From Bacillota bacterium (GTDB taxonomy: Bacteria; Bacillota; Sulfobacillia; DUSP01; JBFMCS01), in contig JBFMCS010000041.1 of the NCBI GenBank assembly GCA_040754315.1, positions 1 to 64,000 on the forward strand: a stretch of 64,000 nucleotides of DNA. Reading direction: 5' to 3'. The notes under the pieces were generated by a model that did not search any database, was not told the DNA's origin, and worked only from the letters and a program-made list of their open reading frames with translations. Positions 51,137 to 60,091 of this stretch are shown piece after piece; position 1 is the first letter of the stretch; every line of letters begins with the position of its first letter. The position numbers were made by a program, and so were the translations under genes.

Positions 51137-52474
51137 CTATCCTAACAGGCCTACCACTAGGATAATGGCTATGGCGGCAGGAACGGCATAGCGCACGAGA
51201 AATGCCCAGGTAGCAACACCTTTGAATGTGGGAGCTCCAAGGCTCATCTCCCTGGCCGCCCTCTTTACGCCCCATACCCAACCCACAAAGAGTGCCAGGA
51301 GTAACCCTCCTACGGGTAATAGCACATTTGATGCAAAGAAGTCCATTAGGCCTAGGAACTCGGCCCCGGTACGGGCATACCCCGCTATGGTGCCGGTTCC
51401 AATGGCTGACGGCACGCCCAGGAGAAACGCGGTTGCGCCCGTTATCAAGGTAGCCGTGGTACGGGACCACCTGCGCTCGTCGATGAATATGGCGGTTATC
51501 ACCTCCATCAGGGACACGGACGAGGTCAGCGCAGCAAAGAGCAGGAGAAGGAAGAATGCGGTGCCAAAGAGCGATCCCAGGGGCAGGCTGTTCAAGATGG
51601 CGGGTATCGTGACAAAGACGAGCCCTGGACCGGTCTCCGGGGGAAACCCAAAGGCAAAGACAGCAGGAATGACAACCAGGCCCGCGAGGAGTGCAACGGC
51701 GACGTCAGCGAAGGCTACATATGCTGCGCTTTCTGGGATGTTCTCCCTTCCTGTGAGGTAGCTCCCGTAGGTTACCAGAGCGCCCATCCCCAGGCTGAAA
51801 CTGAAGAAGGCCTGGCCAGTGGCAATTAGAACGCCCTGCAGGCTAAGACCGGAGAGGTCAGGCCTGAGGAACCAGTACACACCCTCCATGGCCCCCTCCA
51901 GACTCAGGGATCGCACCAGCAGGATCAGGAGTATGACAAAGATGGAAGGCATCATTATCTTGCTGTACCGTTCTATACCCTTGCCTACCCCTGTCTTCAC
52001 AACGAGGGCGGTAAGGGCCATGAAGACAAAATGGAGCAAGACAGGGCCCAAGGGATTCCCGGTGAAGGTGGCAAAGACCTGGGCCAGCTGGGGTGCTGCC
52101 AGGCCCTGGAGGTCTCCGGACAGAGTAAGGTACAGGAAGTAGAGCCCCCACCCGGCTATCACTGAGTAGTAGGAGAGTATGATGAAGGCTGCCAGTCCCC
52201 CGATAGCCCCCACCAGGAACCAGGATGACCGCGGTTTCAGCACCTTGAAGGCACCCACCACGTTGCGCTGGGCTGCCCGGCCCATGACCATTTCGGACAT
52301 CATCGCAGGAAGCCCGATGAACAGCACAACCACAAGATAGACGGCTACGAAGGCCCCCCCTCCGTTCTGGGCCACCACTGTGGGAAACCTCCAGATATTG
52401 CCAAGCCCCACGGCGGAGCCAGCGCTGGCCAGCACAAATCCCAATGAGGAACCCCAGTGCTCCCGGGCAGACAC
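51137..52474 (-). CDS. neurotransmitter:sodium symporter (NSS) family transporter
   Basis: 445 aa with about eleven to twelve membrane helices. The N-terminal signature LASAGSAVGLGNIWRFPTVV with QNGGGAFVAVYL is the sodium- and substrate-binding region of LeuT-type transporters. FFSFSLGMGALVTYGSYL and LFAALTSSVSLMEVI are the helix 6 and helix 8 regions. Likely sodium-coupled amino acid uptake; specificity not readable. Confidence 0.93.
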   Translation of the reverse strand: MSAREHWGSSLGFVLASAGSAVGLGNIWRFPTVVAQNGGGAFVAVYLVVVLFIGLPAMMSEMVMGRAAQRNVVGAFKVLKPRSSWFLVGAIGGLAAFIILSYYSVIAGWGLYFLYLTLSGDLQGLAAPQLAQVFATFTGNPLGPVLLHFVFMALTALVVKTGVGKGIERYSKIMMPSIFVILLILLVRSLSLEGAMEGVYWFLRPDLSGLSLQGVLIATGQAFFSFSLGMGALVTYGSYLTGRENIPESAAYVAFADVAVALLAGLVVIPAVFAFGFPPETGPGLVFVTIPAILNSLPLGSLFGTAFFLLLLFAALTSSVSLMEVITAIFIDERRWSRTTATLITGATAFLLGVPSAIGTGTIAGYARTGAEFLGLMDFFASNVLLPVGGLLLALFVGWVWGVKRAAREMSLGAPTFKGVATWAFLVRYAVPAAIAIILVVGLLG

Positions 52475-52579
52475 TTACATCACCCCCGTTCACGGACTAT
52501 TGTATGGTTCCCGGGCCCCTATCATCCCTCGCAGGTACCCGTGGCCATGAGCTCGAACCATACCCACACCGGGGGAGGA

Positions 52580-53374
52580 ATGATTCCTGTGAAACACATG
52601 TGTTATGCCTGGCGGGACCTAGCAATACCGGTGGGGTCCCGCGGGTACCTGGCGGCGCTGTGTACCGGGGACTGCCGCGGACCCACGGTCGTGGTGTGTC
52701 ATGGGTTTTCCGGAACGAAGGAGGGCAGGGGCTTGGCCATTCCAATGGCGGAAGCCCTCTGGGACAGGGGATATTCCTGTGTGCTGTTTGACTTTACGGG
52801 GTGCGGTGGGAGCCCCGGGCCTTCAGAGGACATAACCCTCTCGGGGCAGGTGGAGGACCTCAGGGCCGTTGTGGACTTCGTTATTTTGGAGGGTGCCTCC
52901 CCGGTGGTAGTCGTGGGGCGAAGCCTCGGCGCGGCTACAGCGCTGTGTGAGGCGGCATTAGACCCCCGTGTAGCAGGGGTATGCGCATGGGCATGCCCAG
53001 TAGACCTCCAAGAGGTGTTCCGGCTCCCCCTAGCAGTGCAGGAGACCCTGGAGCCAGGGGCTAGCCTCTTCATACCCACACCCGGAGGCGGGTTTCGTGT
53101 GAAACACGACTTCTTCCTGGACCTGCAGAGGCATGATATTCTCCGGTGCGGGGCAGCCCTAGCGCCCCGGCCTCTCCTGGTAATCCAGGCGGGGCATGAT
53201 GAGGTCGTACCCTCAACACATGGTGAATCGCTCTTCGCCGCCGCCGGCCGGCCAAAGGAGCTGTGGGCGATAGGCGGAGCTGATCACCGCTTCTCCCACA
53301 GGCACCAGGAGGTGTGGGAAGTCTTGTTCTCCTGGTTAGCCCGGCACTTCAGCCCTGGCTCAGGACGGGATTAG
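52580..53374 (+). CDS. alpha/beta hydrolase
   Basis: ~264 aa. TVVVCHGFSGTKEGRGLAIP carries the oxyanion region, VVVGRSLGAATALCEAAL the nucleophilic serine elbow, QAGHDEVVPSTHGE the acid and GGADHRFSH the histidine, giving a complete Ser-Asp-His triad as in serine esterases/acyl-aminopeptidase-like enzymes. Start at ATG 52580 beside GGGGGAGGA; GTG at 52589 has better spacing. Substrate unknown. It converges on the FAH-family gene with a 26-bp overlap. Confidence 0.88.
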   Translation: MIPVKHMCYAWRDLAIPVGSRGYLAALCTGDCRGPTVVVCHGFSGTKEGRGLAIPMAEALWDRGYSCVLFDFTGCGGSPGPSEDITLSGQVEDLRAVVDFVILEGASPVVVVGRSLGAATALCEAALDPRVAGVCAWACPVDLQEVFRLPLAVQETLEPGASLFIPTPGGGFRVKHDFFLDLQRHDILRCGAALAPRPLLVIQAGHDEVVPSTHGESLFAAAGRPKELWAIGGADHRFSHRHQEVWEVLFSWLARHFSPGSGRD

Positions 53375-54197
53375 TAAGGCAGCCCAAACCCTGCACTTCA
53401 ACGCAAACGACATCGCCCGGGTGGATGGGTGCTATGCCCTGGGGGGTTCCCGTTGCTATTACGTCCCCCGGCTCCAGCGTCATTACAAGACTTGCCGCCG
53501 CTATTATGGCAGGGATATCGAAGGCCATCATGGCCGTGTTGGACTCCTGGCGCACCTCACCGTTCACAGTGAGGCGTATGGAGAGACAATGAGGATCTGC
53601 TACTTCACTGGCGGTAACAAGGTAGGGTCCCAAGGGGCCAAAGGTGTCATAGCTCTTTGACCTGAACCAAGGATGCTTCCCCCCAGTGTCCCGGGATTGC
53701 AGATCCCGGGCGGTTACGTCATTGAAGCAGGCATAACCGGCTACATGTTCCAGGGCAGTACCCCGGCTAACACCCTTGGCCCTCTTGCCAATAACCACGG
53801 CGAGTTCAGCCTCGGGGTCAACCCTGCCGATACCTGGGGGTATAATGATGGGTTGCTGGTGACCTATGAGGGTTGTGGAAGCCTTTGAGAAGTAGATGGG
53901 CTCCACGGGCAGGCTTGAGCCAGTCTCCTCTGCGTGGAGCAGGTAGTTCCGGGCCATGCATACTAGCTTGCCCGGCCTTGAAATGGGAGGCAGGAATTGG
54001 AGCTCGCCGGTGAGAACCGGCGCACCATCCAAGGCGGCCCCAATCTTGCTGAGCTCTGGGCTCGTTGCCACGGCAACTGGGTTACTGGGCAGATCCATCC
54101 GCAGGGTGTTCGCCAGGGCCTCCAGGTCAACATAGCCCCCGCCTGTATGAGCCGCCATCACGGTTCTGCCCTCATGCAATAGCATCGCGATCTTCAA
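53349..54197 (-). CDS. fumarylacetoacetate hydrolase-family protein
   Basis: 282 aa. The C-terminal FAH domain has KLVCMARNYLLHAEE, DPEAELAVVIGKRAKGVSRG with metal-binding acids, GYACFNDVTARDLQ, and PGDVIATGTPQGIAPIHPGD. The N-terminal ~75 residues are the usual accessory domain. Members hydrolyse or decarboxylate 2-oxo acids such as in aromatic catabolism or oxaloacetate repair. TTG start after AAGGAGG. Confidence 0.92.
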   Translation of the reverse strand: MKIAMLLHEGRTVMAAHTGGGYVDLEALANTLRMDLPSNPVAVATSPELSKIGAALDGAPVLTGELQFLPPISRPGKLVCMARNYLLHAEETGSSLPVEPIYFSKASTTLIGHQQPIIIPPGIGRVDPEAELAVVIGKRAKGVSRGTALEHVAGYACFNDVTARDLQSRDTGGKHPWFRSKSYDTFGPLGPYLVTASEVADPHCLSIRLTVNGEVRQESNTAMMAFDIPAIIAAASLVMTLEPGDVIATGTPQGIAPIHPGDVVCVEVQGLGCLTNPVLSQG

Positions 54198-54273
54198 TTT
54201 GGGTCCTCCTTACGCTTCTGCGTTAACCGTGCGGCTACCACCGGCAGGACACCGGGTTCTAAAGCAGGCGTCT

Positions 54274-54591
54274 CTACCCTCTTATCATGGTCAGCATCAT
54301 CTTGAACTTGGAGGTTGCCCTGAGAGCGTGGGGCACGTTCGCGGGCATGATAACCAGGTCTCCCGCTCCTACCGTCATCTTCTCGCCGCCAATGGTGACT
54401 TCGGCTTGGCCGTCCACGACATGGACCACGGCGTCAAATGGCGCCGAGTGTTCGCTCAGGGCTTGCCCCTGGTCGAAAGCGAAGAGCGTGAGAGAGCCCG
54501 CCTTGTTGTTGACCAATGCCCTGCTCACAATGGAATCGCTGGCATAGCCGGCAAGATCGCTAACCTTCATGACCTGGCCTTTCCCACTCAT
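54274..54591 (-). CDS. cupin-domain protein
   Basis: 105 aa single cupin: LSEHSAPFDAVVHVVDGQAE (motif 1), then VGAGDLVIMPANVPHALRA (motif 2). Residues normally binding metal are partly preserved (His, Glu replaced in places). Function not assignable; often a sensor or small isomerase. Transcribed from its own consensus-like promoter. Confidence 0.88.
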   Translation of the reverse strand: MSGKGQVMKVSDLAGYASDSIVSRALVNNKAGSLTLFAFDQGQALSEHSAPFDAVVHVVDGQAEVTIGGEKMTVGAGDLVIMPANVPHALRATSKFKMMLTMIRG

Positions 54592-54630
54592 TTCGTCTCC
54601 CCCTTAAACCGATCTGGTACCACTGGGCAG

Positions 54631-54660
54631 ATTATAGTATCCCGCGCTACTTCATGTCAA
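54631..54660 (-). promoter_or_regulatory. promoter of the cupin gene
   Basis: TTGACA (54655-54660), 18 nt, TATAAT (54631-54636) on the minus strand. The -35 box begins inside the T-tract of the sigI-rsgI terminator. Confidence 0.8.
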
Positions 54661-54686
54661 AAAGCCCTGCCCGCCGGGCAAGGCTT
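54659..54686 (-). terminator. terminator of sigI-rsgI
   Basis: Minus strand AGCC-TTGCCCG / GGGCA-GGGCT hairpin followed immediately by TTTTT, 22 nt after the rsgI stop. Confidence 0.85.
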
Positions 54687-54707
54687 GGTTTCGGAAAAAC
54701 CGTACCG

Positions 54708-55592
54708 TCACTCGTCGTCGCCCCCGCCACCACCCCTCACACCTTGCTTGCCCGGGGGGGTAAACGGGGGGCCCGGCTTCTTGTCCTCCGGGCGCCCTGG
54801 CCCATGCTCCGTCTCTCCATCATCCTTCCCCGGTCTCACGGGGACCTGGGATGGCCTTTTCCCAAACACCTCCCCCGGGTGCGCATGGATCTGCTTCAGG
54901 ATCCTGCTCACGGGTCCCTGGAGGTCTGATGGCTCCAGGTGGATACCCTCTGCTTCCGCTGCCTTCAGCAGGAGGAGTCTATTAGGAGACAGCCCCAGGG
55001 CTTGGGCATCCTCCCATGTCTCCATGGAAACCTGGGAAGCTCCGATCTTTCCTTCGATGCCATTCGCAGACAGGGTATCACTGACTGATCTCTCCATTTC
55101 CTCCTCCAGCGCACCGGACTGCCCTCCCGGGAACGCCCATGATACCAGAAGGACATTTTCACCCTCATCCCCTGGCCGGAGGTACTCTAAGTCCACGGCC
55201 TCCTCAATTAGCCCGTCCATGGCTTGGCCAAGCCCCATCCCCCTGGACAGGGGTCTCGTGAGAAGAGCCCCCTCTTCATCTAGGCCTTGCCACCAGACGA
55301 GGGAGAAAGCCTTGTCAAAACCCATCTCTACGCTGGGATTGATGTCTAGCGCTACGTAGGCGTGGATGGGAGCGGGGAAGAACCCGTGCCAGCCCATGAG
55401 GATGGCCACGACCAGAACGGCGGCCACGGCCGCCCAGGCCCATGAGAAGCGAGGGGCTCCAGAGGATAGCAAGACTTCCTCGCCAACTTGCGCCTGGTAT
55501 CGCACGGATACACGCCTTATCTCTCCATTGGGAGTGAGAACAACCACGGTCCCGTTGTCACGCTGGATCACTATACCGCTCTCTTCTCTCAC
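54708..55592 (-). CDS. rsgI: anti-sigma factor, RsgI type
   Basis: ~294 aa from a GTG at 55592 that overlaps the sigI stop. The N-terminal RsgI domain reads GIVIQRDNGTVVVLTPNGEI and binds SigI. A single membrane helix follows (WAAVAAVLVVAILMGWHGFF), then an extracytoplasmic domain with HAYVALDINPSVEMGFD, the conserved periplasmic-type block. The C-terminal tail is rich in Pro, Gly, Lys and Asp, with no recognisable carbohydrate-binding module as found in cellulosome-producing clostridia. Confidence 0.92.
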   Translation of the reverse strand: MREESGIVIQRDNGTVVVLTPNGEIRRVSVRYQAQVGEEVLLSSGAPRFSWAWAAVAAVLVVAILMGWHGFFPAPIHAYVALDINPSVEMGFDKAFSLVWWQGLDEEGALLTRPLSRGMGLGQAMDGLIEEAVDLEYLRPGDEGENVLLVSWAFPGGQSGALEEEMERSVSDTLSANGIEGKIGASQVSMETWEDAQALGLSPNRLLLLKAAEAEGIHLEPSDLQGPVSRILKQIHAHPGEVFGKRPSQVPVRPGKDDGETEHGPGRPEDKKPGPPFTPPGKQGVRGGGGGDDE

Positions 55593-56389
55593 ATCCCCGG
55601 ACCCCCCTCCAGGTTGAGGTATTCTCTGATGCGGGGATACTGATCTGTGGCAGCAATCACTGCCAAGGCAATGACGTAGTTGCGACCCCGGTCCAGCACC
55701 CTGCGACTGACGCCGGCTACCCGGCACAGATCCTTCTTGGGCAGCCTGCCCTTGGATTCCAGGGCCTCCATGAGTCCAGGGTCCTGGCTTAGGCGGAGTG
55801 CCGCTCTGCGCAGGCGCTCCCTGGTATCCCTGTGTGAAGGAGAGGACCGTACCAGGTCGTTGAAGCTTATACCGTAGGTCTTCAGGCGCTCTCCCAGTAT
55901 GGCGATCTCCTCAGCCCGCTCGTCGGCTTCCTGCTGGAGCCAGTGCCTTTGCCATGCAGCCCTTACCTCCGGTGAACTGGTGCCTGGTTCACCCTCCTGG
56001 CCGTCCAGTAAAGGCCTCTCGGCCTCAAACCGTCGCTGGCTGCGGAAGTAGTCTATGAGTCTCCGCCGGATTACCTCCTGGGCAAAGGGAAAGAAACTCT
56101 GTTCCGGCCCATTGAAGGCATCTATGGACTCGTTGAAGGCTACCATCCCTACGCTTAGCTCGTCACTGTGACAGTCTATTCGCTTTCGACAGTACCGGGC
56201 GACAACCGAGCTGATGAATGGAACGGCCACTTGTATCAGGCGGTCCCTGGCTTCAGGTATGCCCTCCCTTGCACCTGCCAGGAGAAACAGGGCCTCGGAC
56301 CGGTCGAACACGGGCAGCCACCTTCCTGTGAACGTACTTCGCAAGTCTCTTGGAGGTTTTGGTGGTCGTGCCGCTGAATCCTCCCGCAC
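55589..56389 (-). CDS. sigI: RNA polymerase sigma factor SigI
   Basis: 266 aa. The N-terminal region 2-like part includes ISSVVARYCRKRIDCHSDEL SVGMVAFNESIDAF, and the RRLIDYFRSQRRFE segment; the C-terminal DNA-binding part has GRLPKKDLCRVAGVSRRVLD. This is the SigI layout, controlling heat or polysaccharide responses in Bacillota. Directly coupled with its RsgI partner by a 4-bp overlap. Confidence 0.93.
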   Translation of the reverse strand: MREDSAARPPKPPRDLRSTFTGRWLPVFDRSEALFLLAGAREGIPEARDRLIQVAVPFISSVVARYCRKRIDCHSDELSVGMVAFNESIDAFNGPEQSFFPFAQEVIRRRLIDYFRSQRRFEAERPLLDGQEGEPGTSSPEVRAAWQRHWLQQEADERAEEIAILGERLKTYGISFNDLVRSSPSHRDTRERLRRAALRLSQDPGLMEALESKGRLPKKDLCRVAGVSRRVLDRGRNYVIALAVIAATDQYPRIREYLNLEGGPGM

Positions 56390-56441
56390 CCTGAGGGAAG
56401 GGACCGGTCAGTAGTGCCTTGCCCCGAAAGGCACAGAGAAA

Positions 56442-56466
56442 GGGCCCGCTCCTAGGAGCTTGGCCC
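56442..56466 (-). terminator. hairpin after the IscU/zinc-ribbon genes
   Basis: GGGCC-GCTCC and GGAGC-GGCCC arms around a TA loop, followed on the minus strand by CTTTCTC. The central GCTCCTAGGAGC is a perfect palindrome. T-tract short. Confidence 0.5.
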
Positions 56467-56616
56467 TGGCGCTACAGAGATCCCGGTCTACTTGGCCGCT
56501 TCACATACCCAGTCACCAGCCCGACCTTGCCCCGCTCCTCCGGTACCTCGATCTCAATTCCCAAGCAGGTGGATCCAAGACGCCTGCGGTTCAGGCCACT
56601 CCCTCCCAGGAGGGCT

Positions 56617-56805
56617 TCAGGCAGGATCGGGATGGCAGGCAGTACACTTCCCGGTGTCCTTGTTGACCGGGCCCTTGCACGTTGGGCACACGCGAACCTC
56701 CACGCGGCACTTCTTGACATCTATGTCTTTAGGAAGACTGTCGCACACTGGTTGACTGTCACAGAAGGGACAAGCACAATGGCCGTCCACCTTTTCACCC
56801 ATCAT
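56617..56805 (-). CDS. small zinc-ribbon-like protein
   Basis: 62 aa from the ATG at 56805, preceded by GGAGGTG. Cysteines are arranged as HCACPFCDSQPVC, KKCRVEVRVCPTC and KCTACHPD, enough for two metal sites. The start lies inside the 3' end of the IscU-like gene (11-bp overlap), so it is translationally coupled. I do not know the family. A role in metal or Fe-S handling is an inference from the neighbour. Confidence 0.65.
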   Translation of the reverse strand: MMGEKVDGHCACPFCDSQPVCDSLPKDIDVKKCRVEVRVCPTCKGPVNKDTGKCTACHPDPA

Positions 56806-57190
56806 CCTCACCACCTCCACCGGGCCTAGCCTTGGCCATATAGTCCTTTATAGCCTCTCGAAGCGCATCCGCACCTAGGTTGGAGCAGTGCATCTTGTTG
56901 GGGGGCAAGCCGCCCAGCTCTTTTGCCACATCCGCGTTGGTAATGGTAAGGGCTTCCTCCAAGGTCTTTCCTATAGCCATCTCCGTTATCATGCTGGAAA
57001 CGGCTATGGCCGCCCCGCAGCCGAAGGTCTGAAACTTGACATCTGAGAGGCGCCCATCCTTCACCTTGATAAAGAATCTCATGACATCTCCGCACACAGG
57101 GTTTCCAACTTGACCAACGCCACCGGGGTCCTCCATCTCTCCCACATTGCGGGGAGCACGGAAGTGTTCCATTACCTTCTCATTGTACAT
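56795..57190 (-). CDS. iscU: IscU/NifU-type Fe-S cluster scaffold
   Basis: ~131 aa. MYNEKVMEHFRAPRNVGEME is the classic start. The three cluster cysteines are in GNPVCGDVMRFF, TFGCGAAIAVSSM and KMHCSNLGADALR. The tail is Gly/Asp-rich. I use the ATG at 57190 over 57196 for better spacing and the family start. No iscS is adjacent. Confidence 0.92.
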   Translation of the reverse strand: MYNEKVMEHFRAPRNVGEMEDPGGVGQVGNPVCGDVMRFFIKVKDGRLSDVKFQTFGCGAAIAVSSMITEMAIGKTLEEALTITNADVAKELGGLPPNKMHCSNLGADALREAIKDYMAKARPGGGGEDDG

Positions 57191-57196
57191 TGCCAT

Positions 57197-57688
57197 CCTT
57201 CCCCTTCTACTTCCCCTTTAGTACCATTTCTCAGACTACCACGAAGTCTTCCCAAGAAGCGGGCCTACCCCACTTCCCTTTGCTCACATGGTCTTTGATC
57301 TCTCCTTTACTGATTCTCCAGGAAGGTCGCTTCATCCTTCTGTCGAACATGGAAACACACCAAGGGTCTAGGTGGTCTTCAAGCCCCTTCTCAGCGATTT
57401 CCGCAGGCCTTGGGATGGTACCCAGCAGCTCTACGTGAAGGCGTTGGTGAACCTGGACCTTTTCACCATCCTCCAATGCTTGTCCGAATCTGGACCTGCT
57501 TCTCCTTGGGATTATCGCATTTGGGCAAACCTACGGTGGGGCACCATCCCACAACAGCTGCATGCACTGCACTTCCCAGTGCATGGGACCCCTCCTCTTA
57601 ACGTGCCGTGGGTGACAAGACCAAAGGCCGGGGCGGAACTTTCTCATTGACAATGTTTTTCAATGAGTGGAAAGCCGTCCCCTCCGGT
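57197..57688. other. long gap without a recognised gene
   Basis: About 490 bp. An 81-codon minus-strand frame (57231-57476) and several plus-strand frames are open, but none has motifs, a good ribosome site or coding-like composition. A 7-bp hairpin CTCATTG/CAATGAG lies at ~57643-57667. Decayed mobile DNA is possible. Confidence 0.4.
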
Positions 57689-57714
57689 AAAAAAGGCGCC
57701 AAACTGGGGGCGCC
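57689..57714 (-). terminator. intrinsic terminator of the beta-propeller gene
   Basis: Minus strand GGCGCC (57709-57714), 8-nt loop, GGCGCC (57695-57700), then TTTTTT (57689-57694). Lies 12 nt past the stop. Confidence 0.85.
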
Positions 57715-57725
57715 ATGGAACGCTC

Positions 57726-58715
57726 TTAGCCTCCCAGGGAGTAGCGCCGTATCACATAGGCATCCTGCCCGTAATGGGCGATGTAGAGGTTCCCCTTGGC
57801 GTCCACCGCCGCATGCCAGGGAGTATCCGGCAGATCGACGATTTCCTCCCCCGTCACGCGGCCGGAGACATCGTACCTTATCACCTTCAGGCCGGGTGGG
57901 GTGGCCCCCGCCACGTATAGCCTGTGCCGCCCGTCTATGCCCAGGAGGGAGGGTTCAGCGCAGCCGGGATCAATGCTCCACCCGCTTCCCACCGGGGACG
58001 TAATGCTGTAACCTTCCCCACTGGTGCCTCTCTCCAGGACGAACAAGTGCCCCTGGGCGCCCGCCAAGTCCACGACTATCCTGGGCCCCGCGTCTTGGGA
58101 TAACCCGGAGATCTCCCCTTGCGGGTTCATGGTGAATCCACCCAGCACGTCTACCAGGTTCCCAGAAGGGTCATAGAGGGCTACCCTCCTGAAGTAGCCC
58201 TCCCCGTGCAGCCAAGAGTCCGCAACAGCGATGCGGTCATCGGAAAGGAAAGAGATGCGCTGCACCGCCCAGATGGCGCCAGCGTTGCCAGGGTCCGGCT
58301 TGAGGCAGAAGCTCCCCTTCAAGTTTGCTGAGGTATCGTAGCGGAGCACATAACCATCGTCCGTTACCACGTAGAGGTCACCAGCGGGGGAAATCGCCAG
58401 GCGTTCCGGCCTGAGTGGCCGTCCCTGGAGTTCTGTGTGTATTTCCGTCAATTCCTCCGGGGCAAACCGGACAACGCGGGACCGTACGGTGTCGGCCACA
58501 AATATCTCGCCCTGCTGGCCTGGGACGAATCCCATTGGTCCCGCTCCAACCTCAGGCACGAACCCCAGTACTCCCTGGTGGGTTCCGGGGTCAAACCATG
58601 GTACGGAGCCTACTACCTCTGGCTCGCCATAACTGAAGGGCGGTTCCTTGCCAGCCAGGACCAGTACGGCGGCGGCGATGACAAGGCCAAGGGCAACCAA
58701 ACGCCAACGGGTCAT
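57726..58715 (-). CDS. secreted beta-propeller (NHL-like) protein
   Basis: 329 aa. The N-terminal hydrophobic segment (WRLVALGLVIAAAVLVLAG) is a signal peptide or anchor. Repeated blade-like units follow: GEIFVADTVRSRVVRFAPEE, GDLYVVTDDGYVLRYDTSA, DRIAVADSWLHG, GHLFVLERGTS, HRLYVAGATPPGLKVIRYD and GNLYIAHYGQDAYVIRRYS. Such propellers bind ligands or partners outside the cell; no specific role can be assigned. Encoded just after ymfH on the same strand. Confidence 0.78.
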   Translation of the reverse strand: MTRWRLVALGLVIAAAVLVLAGKEPPFSYGEPEVVGSVPWFDPGTHQGVLGFVPEVGAGPMGFVPGQQGEIFVADTVRSRVVRFAPEELTEIHTELQGRPLRPERLAISPAGDLYVVTDDGYVLRYDTSANLKGSFCLKPDPGNAGAIWAVQRISFLSDDRIAVADSWLHGEGYFRRVALYDPSGNLVDVLGGFTMNPQGEISGLSQDAGPRIVVDLAGAQGHLFVLERGTSGEGYSITSPVGSGWSIDPGCAEPSLLGIDGRHRLYVAGATPPGLKVIRYDVSGRVTGEEIVDLPDTPWHAAVDAKGNLYIAHYGQDAYVIRRYSLGG

Positions 58716-58774
58716 GGTACCATCCCCCCGTCTACTCTATGGTTGCCCGGGGCGTCTTATGAGGGGAATCCATG

Positions 58775-60091
58775 TCACTCTGCGGGAAGCACCACGGAGA
58801 CAGACCTCCGTCTTGGGTCAAGGAACTCGGAAAAACGCCTGGAGACCTCTTCGAAGGTGAGTGACTGCAGGGTAGACGCAAAATCCCAGAGCCCCACCCC
58901 GTGAAGGTAGTGGTGATTGAAGACTTGAGCCAGCGCCTCAGGCTGGTCGATGACCCCCAGGAACTGGCCCTCGGTCTTCTTCCGGATGCGCTGGAAGTCC
59001 TCTTCAGACAGCCCTGAATGGCCCAGGGTCCCAAAACCCTGGATGAGGCGCTCCTCAAGCCGGCGGGGGTCTGGCGTTTGGCCCCCGATTATGGTCACCC
59101 CATAGTCCGCCTCTCCCATGTGGCCTGCGGAGAACTTGTCGTCAATGAGCCCCTCCTCATACAGGGACGTGTAGAGGTCTGAGCCCCTGCCCAGGAGGAT
59201 GTCTAGGAGAATACCCGTGAGCAACTCCTTCCTCAGCACCTCGGGCCCCCGAAGCCCGGGTTCCACATCCTTGATGCCGATATTAAGGATGGGCTGGGAC
59301 ACAAGCATCTTGTGACTCACCCGGGGCTTCAGCACTTCGTGAGGCTCCTCGGGGAAACGCCTCCGAGGCTGGGTACGGGGCGCAAGGTCCCATACGTCGT
59401 TGGAAGAGAGCACATCCTCCACCAAGTTCATGGTCTCCTGGGGGTCCAGGTCCCCCGTGGCGAAAACCACCATGTTCCCGGGGTGATAGAAGGTGGAGTG
59501 GCAGAGTTCCAGCTGCTCTTTGGTAATGGCCCGCACGGACTGGACCGTGCCCCCTATGTCAAGCCTCACAGGGTGATTGTGGAACAGGGCCTGCATCAGG
59601 TTGGCCTGGACCTTGAAGCGTGGGATATCCTCATACATCCTCAGTTCCTGTTCTATGATACCCTTCTCCCTCTCAACCTTGTCCCCGGTGAGACTAAGGC
59701 GCCCTACGAAGGTGAGCAGGAATTCCAGGCACTTTTTGAAGTCCTGGGTTGTTGTGAACAGGTAGGTGGTGTTGGTGTAGGTAGTGAAGGCATTCGCGGA
59801 CGCCCCCAGCGCCGCGAAGGTCTCGAAGGCGTTCCCTGACTCTTCCTCAAATACCTCGTGCTCGAGGAAGTGGGCTATGCCTGCGGGAACCTCCACCACC
59901 TCCTCTGACCCAGGCAAGGTGAAGGAGGAGTCTACTGAGCCATACCTGGTCATGAAGGTGGCGTGTTTCTTCAAGAACCCCGGCCGCGGGAGGACGCTGA
60001 TGTCCAGCCCACATGCCAGCCTACGGGTGAATAGTGTCTCTTGGAGCCTGGGTTCGTAGAGGGTCTTTTCTGCTAGGCGTCTGGAACTCAC
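58775..60091 (-). CDS. ymfH: M16-family peptidase, YmfH type
   Basis: 438 aa. The inverted zinc motif HFLEH is in GIAHFLEHEVFEEESGNAFE, with the distal Glu in KGIIEQELRMYED. The C-terminal half is the usual inactive repeat. It pairs with the YmfF-type gene upstream (4-bp overlap), forming the heterodimer common in Bacillota; the processed substrate is not certain. Confidence 0.93.
   Translation of the reverse strand: MSSRRLAEKTLYEPRLQETLFTRRLACGLDISVLPRPGFLKKHATFMTRYGSVDSSFTLPGSEEVVEVPAGIAHFLEHEVFEEESGNAFETFAALGASANAFTTYTNTTYLFTTTQDFKKCLEFLLTFVGRLSLTGDKVEREKGIIEQELRMYEDIPRFKVQANLMQALFHNHPVRLDIGGTVQSVRAITKEQLELCHSTFYHPGNMVVFATGDLDPQETMNLVEDVLSSNDVWDLAPRTQPRRRFPEEPHEVLKPRVSHKMLVSQPILNIGIKDVEPGLRGPEVLRKELLTGILLDILLGRGSDLYTSLYEEGLIDDKFSAGHMGEADYGVTIIGGQTPDPRRLEERLIQGFGTLGHSGLSEEDFQRIRKKTEGQFLGVIDQPEALAQVFNHHYLHGVGLWDFASTLQSLTFEEVSRRFSEFLDPRRRSVSVVLPAE

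Noticed and set aside
51084-51470. N-terminal extension of the YjbQ-like frame
   Set aside because: It overlaps the NSS transporter gene and shows no UPF0047 homology; the internal ATG has the ribosome site and family start.
54199-55359. 386-codon plus-strand open frame
   Set aside because: It lies opposite the cupin gene and rsgI, both with clear family motifs, and its translation is low-complexity (Ser/Pro runs). It is an antisense shadow of GC-rich genes.
57231-57476. 81-codon minus-strand frame
   Set aside because: No motif, no convincing ribosome site and no link to neighbours; left as part of an unexplained gap.
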